NCBI GenBank assembly: GCA_008477525.1 | Contig: SPDT01000009.1 | Location: forward strand, 930,001 to 994,000 | Direction: 5' to 3' | DNA length: 64,000 bases | Origin: Hypomyces perniciosus | Lineage: Eukaryota > Ascomycota > Sordariomycetes > Hypocreales > Hypocreaceae | Shown here: in pieces, positions 19,480 through 31,236 of the stretch | How positions within the stretch are numbered: position 1 is the first letter of the stretch | How the letters are laid out: every line of letters begins with the position of its first letter | Position numbers and translations under genes: made by a program | The notes under the pieces: model-generated | What the model saw: the letters and a program-made list of their open reading frames with translations, nothing else | The model's database searches: none | What the model was told of the DNA's origin: nothing

Positions 19480-20441
19480 TCAATCCGTCTTTTTTAACGA
19501 TGGTGGTGGCTGGGCATATATGAGCATGTCTACCGTCTTCTCACTCCCGCAGTATCTGGCTGGCCTTTCTCTTCTTGTAGGAAACCTCGTTCCACCCGAA
19601 ACCCGACAATAGACAATATCTGCATGATCTACCAAAATACTGTTTTTCCATTTTCGCGCCAGCAGTGTCGGGGTATAGGCGAAACCAGCGCGCCACAAGA
19701 AATCGTCCACCTCCTCCACAACAGACGGCACGTTCTCACCGTCTTCGATTAGCTCGTAAACAAGCGAAACATTCCTTGTTGCTTTCTATGTACCTCTCAG
19801 TCTTGTCAATTTTCAGGCGTGGAGCTTGCAGCATCCATGGGAGCCCATCCCATAGGTTGCTGTGTAGCTTCAGCCATCCATAACATTTCGCCATGTGCGG
19901 TATCGACGAGATGAACCCGGTACCCTCGGATAGATTGGTATCTGAAATGCCGTCATTCTCCTCACAAAATGAGAAAAAGTTGTCCATGGCTTCTTCTGTT
20001 CCTTTAAGACTATCATACACCAAAACCGGGGCAGACTCCACAGACGCTGGCATCATCTGAAGAACAGCGCCATTTTGGCACCTCCCGCTGCAAGGCATAG
20101 TAGTTGCCAAACTCTTTGGGAGGCGCTTGGTCCCAGAACTGTATTAAACAATAAGCGAAGGTAAAGGTAATTGAACGCGTAGATACTCACCACTTTTAAG
20201 GCAAAGGGGCCCTCGTCGCCGAACCAGACTTTCCAGACGTAGCCATCGGCTCCGCCTCCAGTCGGGACTCAGAGGCGATGGTGTCTGGATCAAAGATGCA
20301 GCGTCGAAGTCGCGGCTTCTGGAAATCTTTCCCCGTAAATCTAGGGGGTCCGATCATGGACTCATCATCAAGGAAGCATATTGACAGCATCTCCAGACGG
20401 CGTTTTTCATACGGGAAGAGCTCTGGCGGTGTTCCAGCCAT
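19480..20441 (-). pseudogene. Kinase-like fungal protein relic, three frameshifts
   Basis: ATG at 20441 begins MAGTPPELFPYEKRRLEML; the frame reaches FDPDTIASESRL, shifts (about 20250), and continues DGYVWKVWFGDEGPFALKV, a glycine-loop/ALK-lysine arrangement reminiscent of protein-kinase-like folds. A GTGAGT...ACAG intron of about 52 bp follows at about 20140-20190. Two further single-base shifts lie near 20075 and 19750; between and after them are CYGWLKL and VVEEVDDFLWRAGFAYTP, blocks I associate with an uncharacterised fungal family sometimes annotated as kinase-like or Fta2-like. Family naming is uncertain; the pseudogene status is clear. Confidence 0.6.
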
Positions 20442-21078
20442 GTTGTGTGGGTGAGTGTCGGGGGAAAGAATGAACCCCCCCCCCTTTTTTTGGGGTGGGG
20501 CGGCACCTGGAAGAGGTAATACATCAATTTTTCATTTCCACTCGCCTCATCCATACAGCAGCTTGGCATCCGAAGAGTAGATTCCCACCAAAGCCCTAAA
20601 TTAATACCTTGTTTCTGGCAGGCCCAATCCGTTAAAAAGATTTGTTATATTGACCAATTAACGGAAGACGAGCGGTTGCTGCGCCGCAATGGAGTCACAG
20701 TCCATGCGCAGGCAACGAGTGAGAGTAAACTGCCGATGAGTCAATCGGACAAGTACCGCTTATCCTACAGCCCTGTATGCACGACCGAGTTTCTTCATGA
20801 GGTATGTGGCATGTCGGCACGAGCTGTTTTGGTAGTTTTGCGCAGGAGTCTCTGCCGCCTTGACTCAATCGAGTCGTGTCATGCGACATGTCAAGCAAGC
20901 ATCGCCACGCCGGTTGATCGTCTGCTCGTATTTATACTTTAGAGAAAAATACGATCGTATACGAAGTACGGAGTATACATAAATTGATCCAAGCGAACAT
21001 TATATAAGGTCTCTGGGACAAGTTCGCTCGTATGGTATTTAAATCCTATGCAATCTACCGGGCTACTACAATTCTACC
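20442..21078. other. Intergenic, nothing recognised
   Basis: Contains a C10/T7 homopolymer pair at about 20477-20495. No gene found between the kinase-like relic and the ABC transporter start. Confidence 0.5.
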
Positions 21079-23698
21079 ATGGACCCTGAGCATAGAACCG
21101 GAGAAAATCGACATACTCCAGATGCTTTAAATGTTGCTTACCCAGTATTAATTGCTGTTTTGTTTGCCGTGGTACCACTACTGCATCTTGCCGCCAAAGC
21201 AGGTGGACGGAAGAGAATGCATACGATTGAGAGCGAGGGGAGAAAGCATGTTCAGCAGTTAGCCGTCACCGTTTGGTTGAATTTTGTGAGTTTTACTTTT
21301 GGAGGTGATGGCTGGAGAAGTAAATGCTGATGGACTAAGATTGTGGATGCAGGATTGTATGACTTGCGACAAGACGGCTTCGGCATACGTCGCTATGAGT
21401 TGGTATAGTCTTTAGCCTTTAGTTTTTAACAAAAGTGCCAAGTGTCTAATCATCCATTCTAGCCAGCATACATCGCCTCGTGGATCATTGGAGCTGCCAT
21501 CGATGGGAGTCATGCTTGCTCTCTTTATGCGGCGAATTCACACAGATGCCTGGGACACAGCGCACCTCGTGGTTAAGTCTTTCAGAATTGTCTTTATGCT
21601 GATGGTGGCGACTTACGCGCTCCGATCACTGCGTCGAACTTCCCATGTAAAACCTTTAGAAGATGAGGAATGAGGAATTTACTCAGTGATTCCACACCGA
21701 CAAGAAACGAAGTAACTCCGAACAAAACGTACGGATCAACTAATCCCTCGAGCGATGCCACTGAAGGTGATCCTGCCGACGAAACTTCATCCGAAGAAGG
21801 CGACGAAGACGAAGACGACAGGGAAATTAAAAACATCCAAAAGCAGCGTCTCCGGGACACGGGCGGCTGGCTTGGCTACCTCAAGGGCTTCACCATCTTC
21901 CTGCCCTACATTCTCCCCTACGATGACCGCCTGACGCAAGTCTGGATGCTCGTCATGTTTTCTGGTCTCGCCATCGGACGCGTGCTCACACTGTTGGTGC
22001 CACATCGGCTAGGAGTCGTCACGGAAGAGTTGATATATGCCGCGGGAACTGGTATTATGCCCTGGAAAGACATCCTCATCTGGGGCTTCCTTCACTTCCC
22101 CCTCTCGGCAGGCATCGACCTCATCCAATCCATGGCTGCCACGCGCATCGCCCAGTACTCCTACCGACGTCTCAAAGAAGTTGCCTTTGGACACGTCCTC
22201 AACCTCTCGGTGGACTATCACATCAGCCGCTCCACAGGCAAAGTCATCAAGGCCATTGAACAGGGAACTAACCTCACCACTATCCTCGATAGCATACTCT
22301 CCATTGTGCCCGTCACGATTGATCTCGTGGTCGGGGTGCTATACCTCTCCTCACGCTTCGATCTCCGTCTCGGTTCCATCGTTTTAGCAACGGCTATGAT
22401 ACATTGTTACGTCACGTACAAGGGCTTCCAGATCACTGCCTCGATGGAGCGGCTGGCCAACGAAAAAGCGAGAGTGGAAAATGAAGTGCTATATGACTCA
22501 GTGACGAACTGGCAGACCGTCGCGTATCATAATCGTATCAAGTACGAGCAGGCGAGATACAAAACTAGCTGCGGGAGAAATCCTAACCACGAGACGATAC
22601 GACGATGCATGCAATTACATGTACACCGCGGAGAAGAGCGCCATTCAAGTGGGACTAGTAGCTGCGTGTTTCTTGACGGCCAAGAGAGTCGTCGAGGGCA
22701 CCGTGTCGCTCAGTGACTTTGCCTTTCTGGTAAGCTACTGGAACGCCATCAGCGAGCCACTTGATATGCTGTCGTGGGGTCTTCATCGGGTGGTGGAGAG
22801 CTTGATCAACGCCGAGTGGCTGTACCAGCTCCTCCAGACGCAGCCCTCTGTGCAGGATCAGTCTGACGCTGATGATCTGCGAATTGACAGCAGAGGAGTC
22901 GAGTTTAAAAACGTCTCCTTTGCATATGATCCCGAAAGGCCGATCCTAAAAGATGTGTCCTTCGTTGCGGAGCCTGGTCAGACCATTGCCCTCGTTGGTG
23001 AGACTGGCGGCGGCAAGTCGACCATTATGAAACTCCTTTGGCGGTTTTATGACGTTACTGGCGGGAGCATTTCCATTGACGGACAAGACATATGGACCAT
23101 TACGCTGGATAGCCTGCGCTCAAACTTGGGCACCGTCCCGCAAGATCCGTCTGTGTTTGACCAGACTATCCTCCAAAACATTCTCTACGCTGATCCTAAT
23201 GCTACGCCCGAAGACGTAGAGCAGGCTTGCCGTGCTGCTCTGATCCACGATCAAATCACTTCCTTTCCGAAGGGCTACTCCACTAAACTTGGTGAGCGTG
23301 GAGTACGCCTCAGCAGTGGCGAGCTGCAGAGGCTAGCCATCGCGCGAGTTCTCCTCAAGCGACCAAAGATCGCGGTACTAGACGAAGCGACCAGCGCGGT
23401 AGACTAGGCAACAGAACGGGAAGTACAGCGGGCAGTTGGAGAACTCGGCAAGGGTTGGACGGTATTTGTGGTGGCACATCGACTGTCAACTGTGGTGAGT
23501 GCGGATGTGATTCTGGTGATTGACAAGGGACAAGTAGTGGAGAGAGGACGGCATGGAGAGTTGTTGGAGATGGGAGGGAGGTATGCGAGGTTGTGGGCAA
23601 TGCAGACGGCTGCTATTGTAATATTGAAGAAGAAGAAGAGGAAGAAGAAGAAGAGGGAGAAGAGGGTCCTTAGACATGTTTTAGAGCATTTAATTTAG
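21079..23698 (+). pseudogene. HMT1-type half-size ABC transporter, broken
   Basis: ATG at 21079; intron 21286-21352 (GTGAGT...GCAG) and a second near 21411-21463 split a hydrophobic N-terminal extension. A frame change near 21670 joins to an acidic loop (SSEEGDEDEDD) and the exporter transmembrane domain (GGWLGYLKGF, YHISRSTGKVIKAIEQG). A one-base insertion near 22560 shifts the frame before ATP-binding domain: Walker A GETGGGKST (about 23001), signature LSSGELQR (about 23311), Walker B IAVLDEATSAVD (about 23370). A TAG at 23405-23407 follows SAVD, where Gln is common; the H-loop AHRLSTV and VVERGRHGELLE continue in frame and the end is a Lys-rich low-complexity tail. The family exports glutathione or metal-phytochelatin conjugates into the vacuole; this copy should be inactive. 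Confidence 0.8.
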
Positions 23699-24016
23699 GG
23701 TATCCAAAGTCATCATTTCTATATACAGATACATAACCCATCTTGCGTATCCTCCTCTTGTAAATGTGTCCCTAAGCCTTTGAGGGTTGGGTTAGGCTAT
23801 ATTTAGCTGCCTAGGCTATTCTGCCCTAGTGTTATCTAGCTATCTAGCTTAATTACATTATAGGAAAGTAAAAGAGGTAAAGATAGTATATAGAAAATAG
23901 GAAAAATAAGAGGTAATGTATGTACATCAATATTTATATAAAAATTAAGATTTCCGCCAAATATGGCTGAAAACAGTTTACGATTACCAAAGTAGTACTT
24001 GATCTATCGGCACTTT
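23699..24016. other. Intergenic, AT-rich
   Basis: No gene recognised. Contains simple TAGCTATCTAGCT-type repeats at 23830-23850. Confidence 0.4.
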
Positions 24017-24469
24017 AACAGTGGCCGAAAGTGATCTAGCTTTAATCGATAATTACACATAGTAGGCTTTAAGTATATATTTATTCTTTAATACATATAT
24101 GTACTGTACATATGTACTGGCTTGTCGCGTTATTCTTTAACGCTGGCCTAACAAAAAGCCATTTATGACTTTTTAACATTTATATATGAAAATCATGGTC
24201 TTACTTGGAATTGAACGTCAAAACTAGCAAGGCAATAATATAGTTTCTAAAAGTCTAAAACTTGCCTTTATTAACAAATTCTTAGAGCGATTTTTGGCCA
24301 TTTCTTGTCGTCGCTCTCTATATGTTACTGATGGCGTTATCCTTATGTAATGTTAGGTAGGCATTAAGAAAGTATGGCCTGACTACGGAAATTTGAGGCA
24401 TGGTCTGTGCCCAGAAACTTTCTAATATGTATATACAAAATGCGGACACTGATTTAGACCGTTACCGTA
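24017..24469 (+). mobile_element. Mariner/pogo-type MITE, copy C
   Basis: About 450-bp non-coding element homologous along its length to the copies at 59528-59991 and 60253-60710: shared GTCTGTGCCCAGAAACTTTCT and AAATGCGGACACT blocks at the right end, internal AAAAGCCATTTATG and CTTAGAGCGA blocks. The left end is diverged (ACAGTGGCCGAAA). This is the most decayed full-length copy. Confidence 0.65.
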
Positions 24470-25235
24470 TATGTACAGTACGGAATGTCGTAATTTACTG
24501 CAATTACTATATAGTTGTGACGTTCCGGAGGGTTTCCCGAGGGATAAACCGTAATAAGAGGATTTATGTCGGCAAGAGATTGGGGTGTTAGGCTGAGCAA
24601 TCTGGTCGCGTTGGTGATAGATCGTAGATCATAACCAATGATCAGGGTATTGATATTGCTTAAGGATGGCTAGCATCTATGCCAATGGAAGCAGTAAACG
24701 TGTCCATATACATTGACGGTAATGGGTGTTCATCATAATCATTCTGTGATCTTGGCAACTATTCGTTATTCTTTACCTATCATCACTCGTGAACCAAAGT
24801 GATCATTCCGCCAAGGTGGCGCGTCCTGTTTTACGACCATAACGTCGGGTTGTAACAATAGTATGTACACCGTACGCGTCTTGGCCTAGAGCAGTATGAA
24901 TTTACTGTTTTTGTCTCCCTTTAATCTCAACTATGATTCTGCTGCATCTTATGTACGAAAGATATCAGATATGTACATAAGCAAGGAGTGGCAATTTTCT
25001 AGCAGGATACAACTCCGGGATACAGCAAATGCAATTGGAAATGAGATAACGACGGCAGGCAGGAGCGGTGTCTACGCATTAGCATTACGCTCAAAAGTAG
25101 ACGTGGCTATTTGTATCGCTTATGCGTCCCAGCTAGACTCACACTATGAGCCAGTATTCACAGCTAGCTGAGCTGCGGAGGCCATTCACTCACCATTATA
25201 GATATATGTATTGTGTCATAGCCCCGATAGCCTAA
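24470..25235. other. Intergenic, nothing recognised
   Basis: No protein family or repeat recognised; a 91-codon frame at 24896-25171 has no family features. Confidence 0.4.
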
Positions 25236-26551
25236 ATGTCTCTGGGCAGCAATAAATTCGCATACCGTTCCAAGGGTGCGATTGACTATTTCCTATCCCG
25301 CATGGTCTTCGCGAAAGAGTCCAAGGAATTTCTTCACAAGCTCTCCACTTCCGGTTGGGACTTGGGTAAAACGAAGAGTAATCCGACAACAGGATTTAGC
25401 GGGACCAACGATTCCAGATATGTTCTCCCACTTGATATCAAACAGTTGGATTGATGTCTCGTCTTCCTCGATGAAGCACATACGAGAGGCACAGATCTAC
25501 GGCTACCAACAGACTATCAAGCTGCAGTAACACTAGGTGCGAACTTGATGAAAGACAGACTAGTTCAAGGTAGGGTTATTAATACGCATGTCCATTTTGC
25601 ACTCGATAGAATTGATTTTAGCGTATCGCTAGCATGCACGCGAATGCGAAAGCTCGGAAGAGGACAATCCATCGTGTTTTGCGTTCCAAGGGAGATCGAG
25701 CAGAAAATCCTAACGCAACAGGGCTATGAATTATCGGACAAGCGGGGGATTGCCGTCTCCGACGTTCTCTGTTGGGTAATCTCGGAAACCTGCCTTGATC
25801 TACGACGAATGGTTCCACTATGGATTACTCAAGGGGTTCGCTTCTATGAACAATCAGCAATCTGGAAAGAAGACTTGGGTCCTCAGAATGACAGCGAAGG
25901 TAGGACAGAATGGGTTAAAAGGTTCCTGGAGGATGAAGCCCAGAGTCTCAATTCCCGGTATCGACCACGAACCGAAAATTCGTACTGCCCCCCCTCGTAC
26001 AACCCCAAAAACACGTAATCCATAAAGACCTGCACCATTTTATCACGCATGGCGAGTTTCCAAATAGTTTTAGTGGGTTCAAGCCTGCTTTCATGGCCCT
26101 CAGCGATACCTCAGCGGCAAAGGGCTTCGATGTGAGCCAGTTTCCTAGTCTTATCTGGGTGACTGAAGACTTTTCCAAAACTATCAAGGCTATACATGGA
26201 GATATGAGTTGTTCAGACCCGTTCCAGCGTCCAGTGCATTGGATTTTGACGAGCAACTCTACGGCTGATGTTATCTGCCACCTTGTTATTGTCAGTACAT
26301 ACGAGGCTCAAGAACTCCTCTCCACTGTCGAAGCGTCCAGGAATGTCACGCTACATCTGTATTCTCCTCGAACCAATCTTAGATTTCAGGCGCTTGACCA
26401 ACTGACATTATACAATGTCCCTCAAAGGACAACAAACACCATTATTCCAAGTGATATGATCGTTCACCTTAATCTTTCTGCCAGCCAACTATACTTGTCT
26501 TCCTTTCGAGAGTATATTGATGTATGCGACAGGCTTGGGCTCTTGAACTAG
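25236..26551 (+). pseudogene. 3' fragment of a giant DUF3638/DUF3645-type protein
   Basis: Blocks of a roughly 3000-residue fungal protein family are present in order: KGAIDYFLSRMVFAKESKEF, GTNDSRYVLPL and KQLD (to 25454); then CLVFLDEAHTRGTDLRLP after a TGA; an intron at 25570-25632 (donor GTAGGG, acceptor GCTAG) restoring Q-A-C-T-R-M-R; RKLGRGQSIVFCVP; and after frame changes SDTSAAKGFDVSQFPS, PVHWILTSN and LHLYSPRTNL. The DEAH-like motif sits in a predicted P-loop hydrolase region. Everything upstream of about 25236 is missing, and the end at 26551 abuts a dispersed repeat. It is a fossil. Confidence 0.75.
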
Positions 26552-26603
26552 ATGATTTATCCCTCGCGATATCGTTACAGATTTACGGATCTGGCTGTTG
26601 TTG

Positions 26604-26665
26604 CAAGCTAGTTAGGAATGAAAGAATGTGCCGTGATGTGGAACTATCCGTTACTGAGGTTGACA
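26604..26665 (+). repeat. Dispersed repeat shared with 35663-35722
   Basis: GCTAGTTAGGAATGAAAGAATGTGCCGTGATGTGGAACTATCC-type sequence, present with three or four changes at 35663-35722 in the same orientation. Likely part of an LTR, since LTR family 2 starts ten bases downstream of the second copy. Confidence 0.55.
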
Positions 26666-26935
26666 CTTTGATACATACCGAGTTATCTTTACGCCTTCAG
26701 CTAATGCATCATAACTATCATATTTATATTACCCAAAAGAATCCCTATAAGGGCTAATCAATGTTCAACTCCTAAAATAGCTATAGCCCCGTCATTTCCT
26801 CATTATTGCCTCCCCCGATAGATATCAACTCGTGCAACCGGCTGCTAATTCTTAATTTATACTAAAGACTATCTCTGAATGGTATAGTCTGGAGTGTGCG
26901 GCATCGTAGAGATAAGCGCTTCTCGATACATACGC

Positions 26936-27150
26936 AACCATCAACCAGGCTTTCATCCATCTGCTCATCCAGCTTATCGCAAGCTAGCCGCTCAAGAATA
27001 TGCAGAGCTTAAAAAGCTAATAACTGCAGAAATTGACCCAAAGGATATCTAGACCTACATGCGTCAGCAGGATAGCAATAGTCTGATAACACAGCAAGAT
27101 ATCTACAATCAGATTGCCCATATCAGACGACAGATATCACATTGGTTTAG
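26936..27150 (+). pseudogene. MULE (FAR1-like) transposase N-terminal fragment
   Basis: The frame reads NHQPGFHPSAHPAYRKLAAQ, then DPKDI, a TAG, TYMRQQDSNSLITQQDIYNQI. The HNH-P-S-x-HPxYR and TQQDIYN motifs are those of the FAR1/WRKY-GCM1-type DNA-binding region of fungal Mutator-like (Hop-type) transposases. Only this module remains; the MULE DDE domain is absent. Confidence 0.65.
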
Positions 27151-27407
27151 CTATTCGGGTATCTGATTGGCTGGAGACCCACTTTATCTGGCCGTGCTGA
27201 GATGATTTGCATGCGCTTGTTCATGTGATTGGATTACGTAATCTACATTCCACCCGCCCCGCCTTCATCATCCTGCCCCGCCATGACAGTTGGCCAACGT
27301 ATTCATGCGCCTTTAATATCAAATGTCGTCCCTATCATCGAAATCCTCCATCTGCATTGATGGCATGAGTTGATGGCTATCCATTTAATACAGGCGCCGA
27401 GTTAGTC

Positions 27408-27984
27408 ATGTCGAATTTGCCGGAGGTTCAGCCGTGGGGGGCGCTCCTGGATCTACCCGAGGAAACTAAACCATTAATTCAGAAATTTCCTGGGGAGCTG
27501 AAGAATGTCGCTAAGGAAAAGAAGGGGAAGAATGGGGAAAACGAGCTCTACAATTACGCAAAAACCCAAACCTGCGAGGACATCTTCTCTATAGTCGCTC
27601 AGACGAAGGTACGGCAACCCATTCTATCATAAGAGTGTTAGCTAATCGTATCCGAAGGCCCGCGAGGTCGAGGGGCTATTGGGCAACGTTGGCAAGATTA
27701 TATCGCGAAAGGATCCTCCTTCCAGACCATCCGTTTTCGAACAGAAGGGCGGCGCCTATAGGATCAAGCGGCCGTACATAAGTCTGTCTATTCTTATCTC
27801 CCCTTCAGAAGGGCTAGACATCGTGATCAACTTCGAAAGAAGGCGACATCAAGTCAGATGGGAATCGCATAAAGTATTGTTACTTTTGGAGGAGACGACC
27901 GTACATTTCTATGAAAAAAGTGGAAGGGTAATATTCCATCATTCTATGTGGCCAGTTGAACCATCAAAAACTCCCGAAGGCTAA
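27408..27984 (+). CDS. Small hypothetical protein, two exons, 175 aa
   Basis: ATG at 27408; exon 1 to 27608, intron 27609-27657 (donor GTACGG, GCTAATC branch-like site, acceptor GAAG), exon 2 to TAA at 27982-27984, phase 0 at both sides. The protein begins MSNLPEVQPWGALLDLPEE, is charged, and has a C-terminal half with beta-strand character (YRIKRPYISLSILISPSEG, VLLLLEETTVHFYE). No signal peptide, membrane segment or known domain. Its stop overlaps that of the convergent gene at 27981-30420. No lesion, so probably a live gene. Confidence 0.6.
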
Positions 27985-30420
27985 TACTGATGATAATTGG
28001 GGGGGAAATGCATCATACCTGCTATATCCCATACAGTATCCTGTGACATTGCACTGCCTAGTACTCTGTTTCCCACTTCTACACCACTTTGGTGTGTAAT
28101 TTGCTCTGCCAATTGCTGTTCTGTAGGCATGAGTGGCAGATTGCTCACTTCGCCAAAAGCACAATTCGCGGAGTCGGTGGTCTGCTGTTCCGCAGCCTCG
28201 AGAAGCATATTTAATAGCGCGTTTTGCGATTGCCCATTCCCGTGCGAGGAAACTGAACAATCCAATAGGGCAACGTCGCTCACGGGCATAGTGCCCAAAA
28301 GATTCCCACTCCAGCTCAACCGTTGCTCAACAGTTGAGTCGACCAGCCGCTGCTCGACACTTTGTTCAAACGATCTATTGAGGATGGCCACAGCAGGATG
28401 GACAGCCTGGTCTTTCTCAAAATTGGGTGTATCAAGGGCCCGAGACTGATATACTGAATGATCTTGATCCCACCCGCCCCGTGTCTTCCGTCGCTTCGTG
28501 CTCGTGTCTTGAGTTGGCCCACGCTGAGACTGTTCTGATGTTGTCCCGTCCCTACGACCGCGCTTCCCGGCGTTGACGGGTCGGAACTGTGCACCAGCCT
28601 TCGTCTTGCGTATAGAGGCGGATCTACGTAAAAGTGTTCTGGTACTTGTTTGGTCTGCTCCGCTTCGTCCTTGCTCACCACCATTCTGTTGAGCCTGGAC
28701 ATCCTCTCGTCCTACGCTTTGGATTGCTTGCAATGCACTTTCCGTGCTTGGATTCTGAGGATTCTGAGAGCTCGCGGCTGTCCATACCTGGCCTTCGACT
28801 CTGTCTTTGTCGATTGTGTTGTCCTTTAGACGGATGGTCACCTGCCCCGACTCCAACTCTTTCCTAATTAGTCTAGGCTCAAGTTTCAAGAGGGCCGATA
28901 GCGGTATCTTTCCACAGTCCAAACCGAGTTTTTTCAGATTGTTCGCGAGACTATCTATTTCGGGTTGAAGGTTATATTTGGCGAAGTTGTCAATGCCGAC
29001 GTCACTGCAAGCCTGTAGTGCCCTAAAGCTATTTAGCTGATGACTTCGACCTTCGCCGAGGGGAACCTTACGGTATGTCCATCACACAACTAATGAAGAA
29101 CACGGGATTTAGCACGGGCGTATCCTTATAAATAGTGACGCTCTCGATCTCGAGTAGCAATTTCGTGATCAAACCCGCCACAAGACCCCGGTCGCACTTG
29201 CTGAGCTTGCACAGTGCAGACGCTTTGAATTTCGTTTCTGTGTTTGTTAGTATGGCATCCTTGGAGTGGATTGCCTCCATACCTTCAAGCGCGTTGTATA
29301 TCAGACTGGCACATATTCCCCAGCTTGGTTGGAGACCATTCACAACAGCACTCGTCACGCTGCAGAGGACCTCCGAGTCTTTAACGTGGCGTTCTTGATC
29401 ATAATCGCCCGTCTCGGAATATGTAGGATCGAGGCCGCGACGCCTGTGCCTGACATGACGGCAGATGAAGTCAGCCAGCCAAGCATTTGACTCCTGCTCG
29501 CGGTCGTAATTCTTGAGAATCTCTTCAAGCTTCGTGCCATCGCCATAACTCTTGTCTTGCCGACACTTGTCGAGTCGACAGCCTATATCAGCTTGCCTCG
29601 TAAAGTTCTCGTCGGTCTTCTGTTCGCCCAATTTCCTCAGCCCATTCTTGATTTTACGGACAAAAAGTTCTGCAAATTTGTTGACGGGCTTAGAAATGAT
29701 ATCACCGCGCTCATCCTCCCATCCATTCTTCTCGCCGTTCGTGCTTTCGCCCTCGGATTCCTCAGAATCGGTGTGAGGATAGTCAATGCCAGTTACGTTG
29801 TAGACCTGCCTCTGCTTGACATAGCTGTTTATGTCTTCAAAGCTTCTGCCTTTTCTGACGTGTGTCCGTTGAGGGTCGGCATTCGTTGTGTCATTCTGGA
29901 CATTCGCTTGCCATAGGCCCTCCCCTTTCCAATTTGCGCATAAAATGTGGTCCGCTTTCGCCGGAGAGCCGCGCTCATACCGGCCGTAAACCCAACGTCC
30001 AGGCTGGAATGTTTTATCACACGTTTGTTTTACCTCGTGATCGACCAGCTCGTTATCAAGGCCAGAGGAGCAGCACGGCCTGCATTCGACATTGCACAAT
30101 CGATACTGACCGTGAGTTCCGGGGAGATAGAAAACTTCGTGTTGGATTACTACCGCCTCGCTGTGTTTATCATCCGAGAGAATCAATTGAACTGGACACG
30201 AAGAGTTGTTGCAACTCCTGTCGGGTTCCGAGGCCGTCATCGCTAGGCGGTGGACTGGACACTCTGGTTGGGAGCGGGGTCTGCGCCTGGAGTCCTTTGA
30301 GTGCCACAGTTTCTGTTGGTTTAGGGTTAGAGAGATTGGATACCTGTGCGGAGGGCATTGGAGACCTAGTAGAAGCTTGCCAAGCTGCCCCAGGACGAAC
30401 CGCGGCGGATTTCCACCCAA
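27981..30420 (-). CDS. Hypothetical protein, two exons, up to 796 aa
   Basis: The long frames 30420-29072 and 29022-27981 join through intron 29023-29071 (donor GTAAGG, acceptor TTTAG), which keeps the frame and removes the apparent stop after MDIP. Coding starts at the Met at 30420 or at a later Met near 30240. The N-terminal third has paired cysteines (NSSCP, CNVECRPCCSSG); the middle is charged; the C-terminal third is Ser/Gln/Arg-rich and disordered with KRRKTRGGW-type basic motifs, suggesting a nuclear protein. I recognise no domain. No lesion in 2.4 kb is notable given the decay around it. The last codons overlap the convergent small gene. Confidence 0.6.
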
Positions 30421-30892
30421 TTAGATAGCTTCAATTAACCAACTTGTTACTGCCACAACACCCCAACCTGTCTTGGACCCTTGTACCGCGTTTGCGCAAA
30501 CGCAGTACAGGGGTAGGGCATTGCTTCAGGTCGCCCTTCTTCAGCTGCATCTGGTTACCGACATAGCCCACTAAAATCACAGACAAGGAGAGGGTCGGGA
30601 TGTGGATTGGTGGATTAATGAAGCATAAGTTGAGAGGCCTGAGAGGCTTGAGGTGCTGGCTGGGCAGGAATCGAAGCCGTTGATAATACAGTTCTGAAGG
30701 CGGCGAAGAAAACGGTAATCGAGGCTACATGTGAGTACTCCGTGCGACTGGCAGGCTCTTACTCCGCAGAACAGTTCTATCAACGATAAAAATTGGTATG
30801 ATATAAAAGTGCCATTCCTGCTCAAGCTTTGCGCCAGCATCACTATCCTATTCGAATACAACCAACCTTTGCCGCCTACTACTGTTATCAGC

Positions 30893-31236
30893 ATGGACCC
30901 ACGCTATTATCTTGAAGCCAGATGCTCATCATGGGGTAAGTTCACATCCATTACTTTGTTATTTACTGTACCGCTTGCCTAACTCAGGCAGTACCCTTCT
31001 TCTTTAAAGAGGGCGATGTGCTAGCCACTGGGTTAGTGAAGGACCTTTGTGAACAGTATCGTCACGAAGCCTTAGCAGTCGGGTTCACGGAGGACGATTG
31101 GATCATAGTGTCTAGCAAAAGGCCAGACGTACAGATCAAGGCGAGTATTAAATGGGGCTTAATTCAAGCCGGCGTCTTGTGCGTTGGCCTCGTTACTGGA
31201 ATGGCCGCCGCACAGACCTTTAAGGAGGCCAGATGA
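30893..31236 (+). CDS. Small protein with one C-terminal membrane segment, two exons, 95 aa
   Basis: ATG at 30893; exon 1 to 30935, intron 30936-30991 (donor GTAAGT, CTAAC branch site, acceptor GGCAG), exon 2 from 30992 to TGA at 31234-31236. The protein has a charged N-terminal part (KDLCEQYRHEALAVGFTEDD) and one hydrophobic stretch near its end (IQAGVLCVGLVTGMAAA), suggesting a tail-anchored protein. No family recognised. Confidence 0.5.

Noticed and set aside
23900..24130. Possible tRNA or snRNA-like hairpin near the ACATATATGTACTGTACATATGT palindrome
   Set aside because: No cloverleaf, A/B boxes or conserved RNA motifs; it belongs to the AT-rich end of MITE copy C.
29557..29916. Plus-strand frames opposite the 796-aa gene
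   Set aside because: The minus-strand model is longer, spliced consistently and has coding composition.
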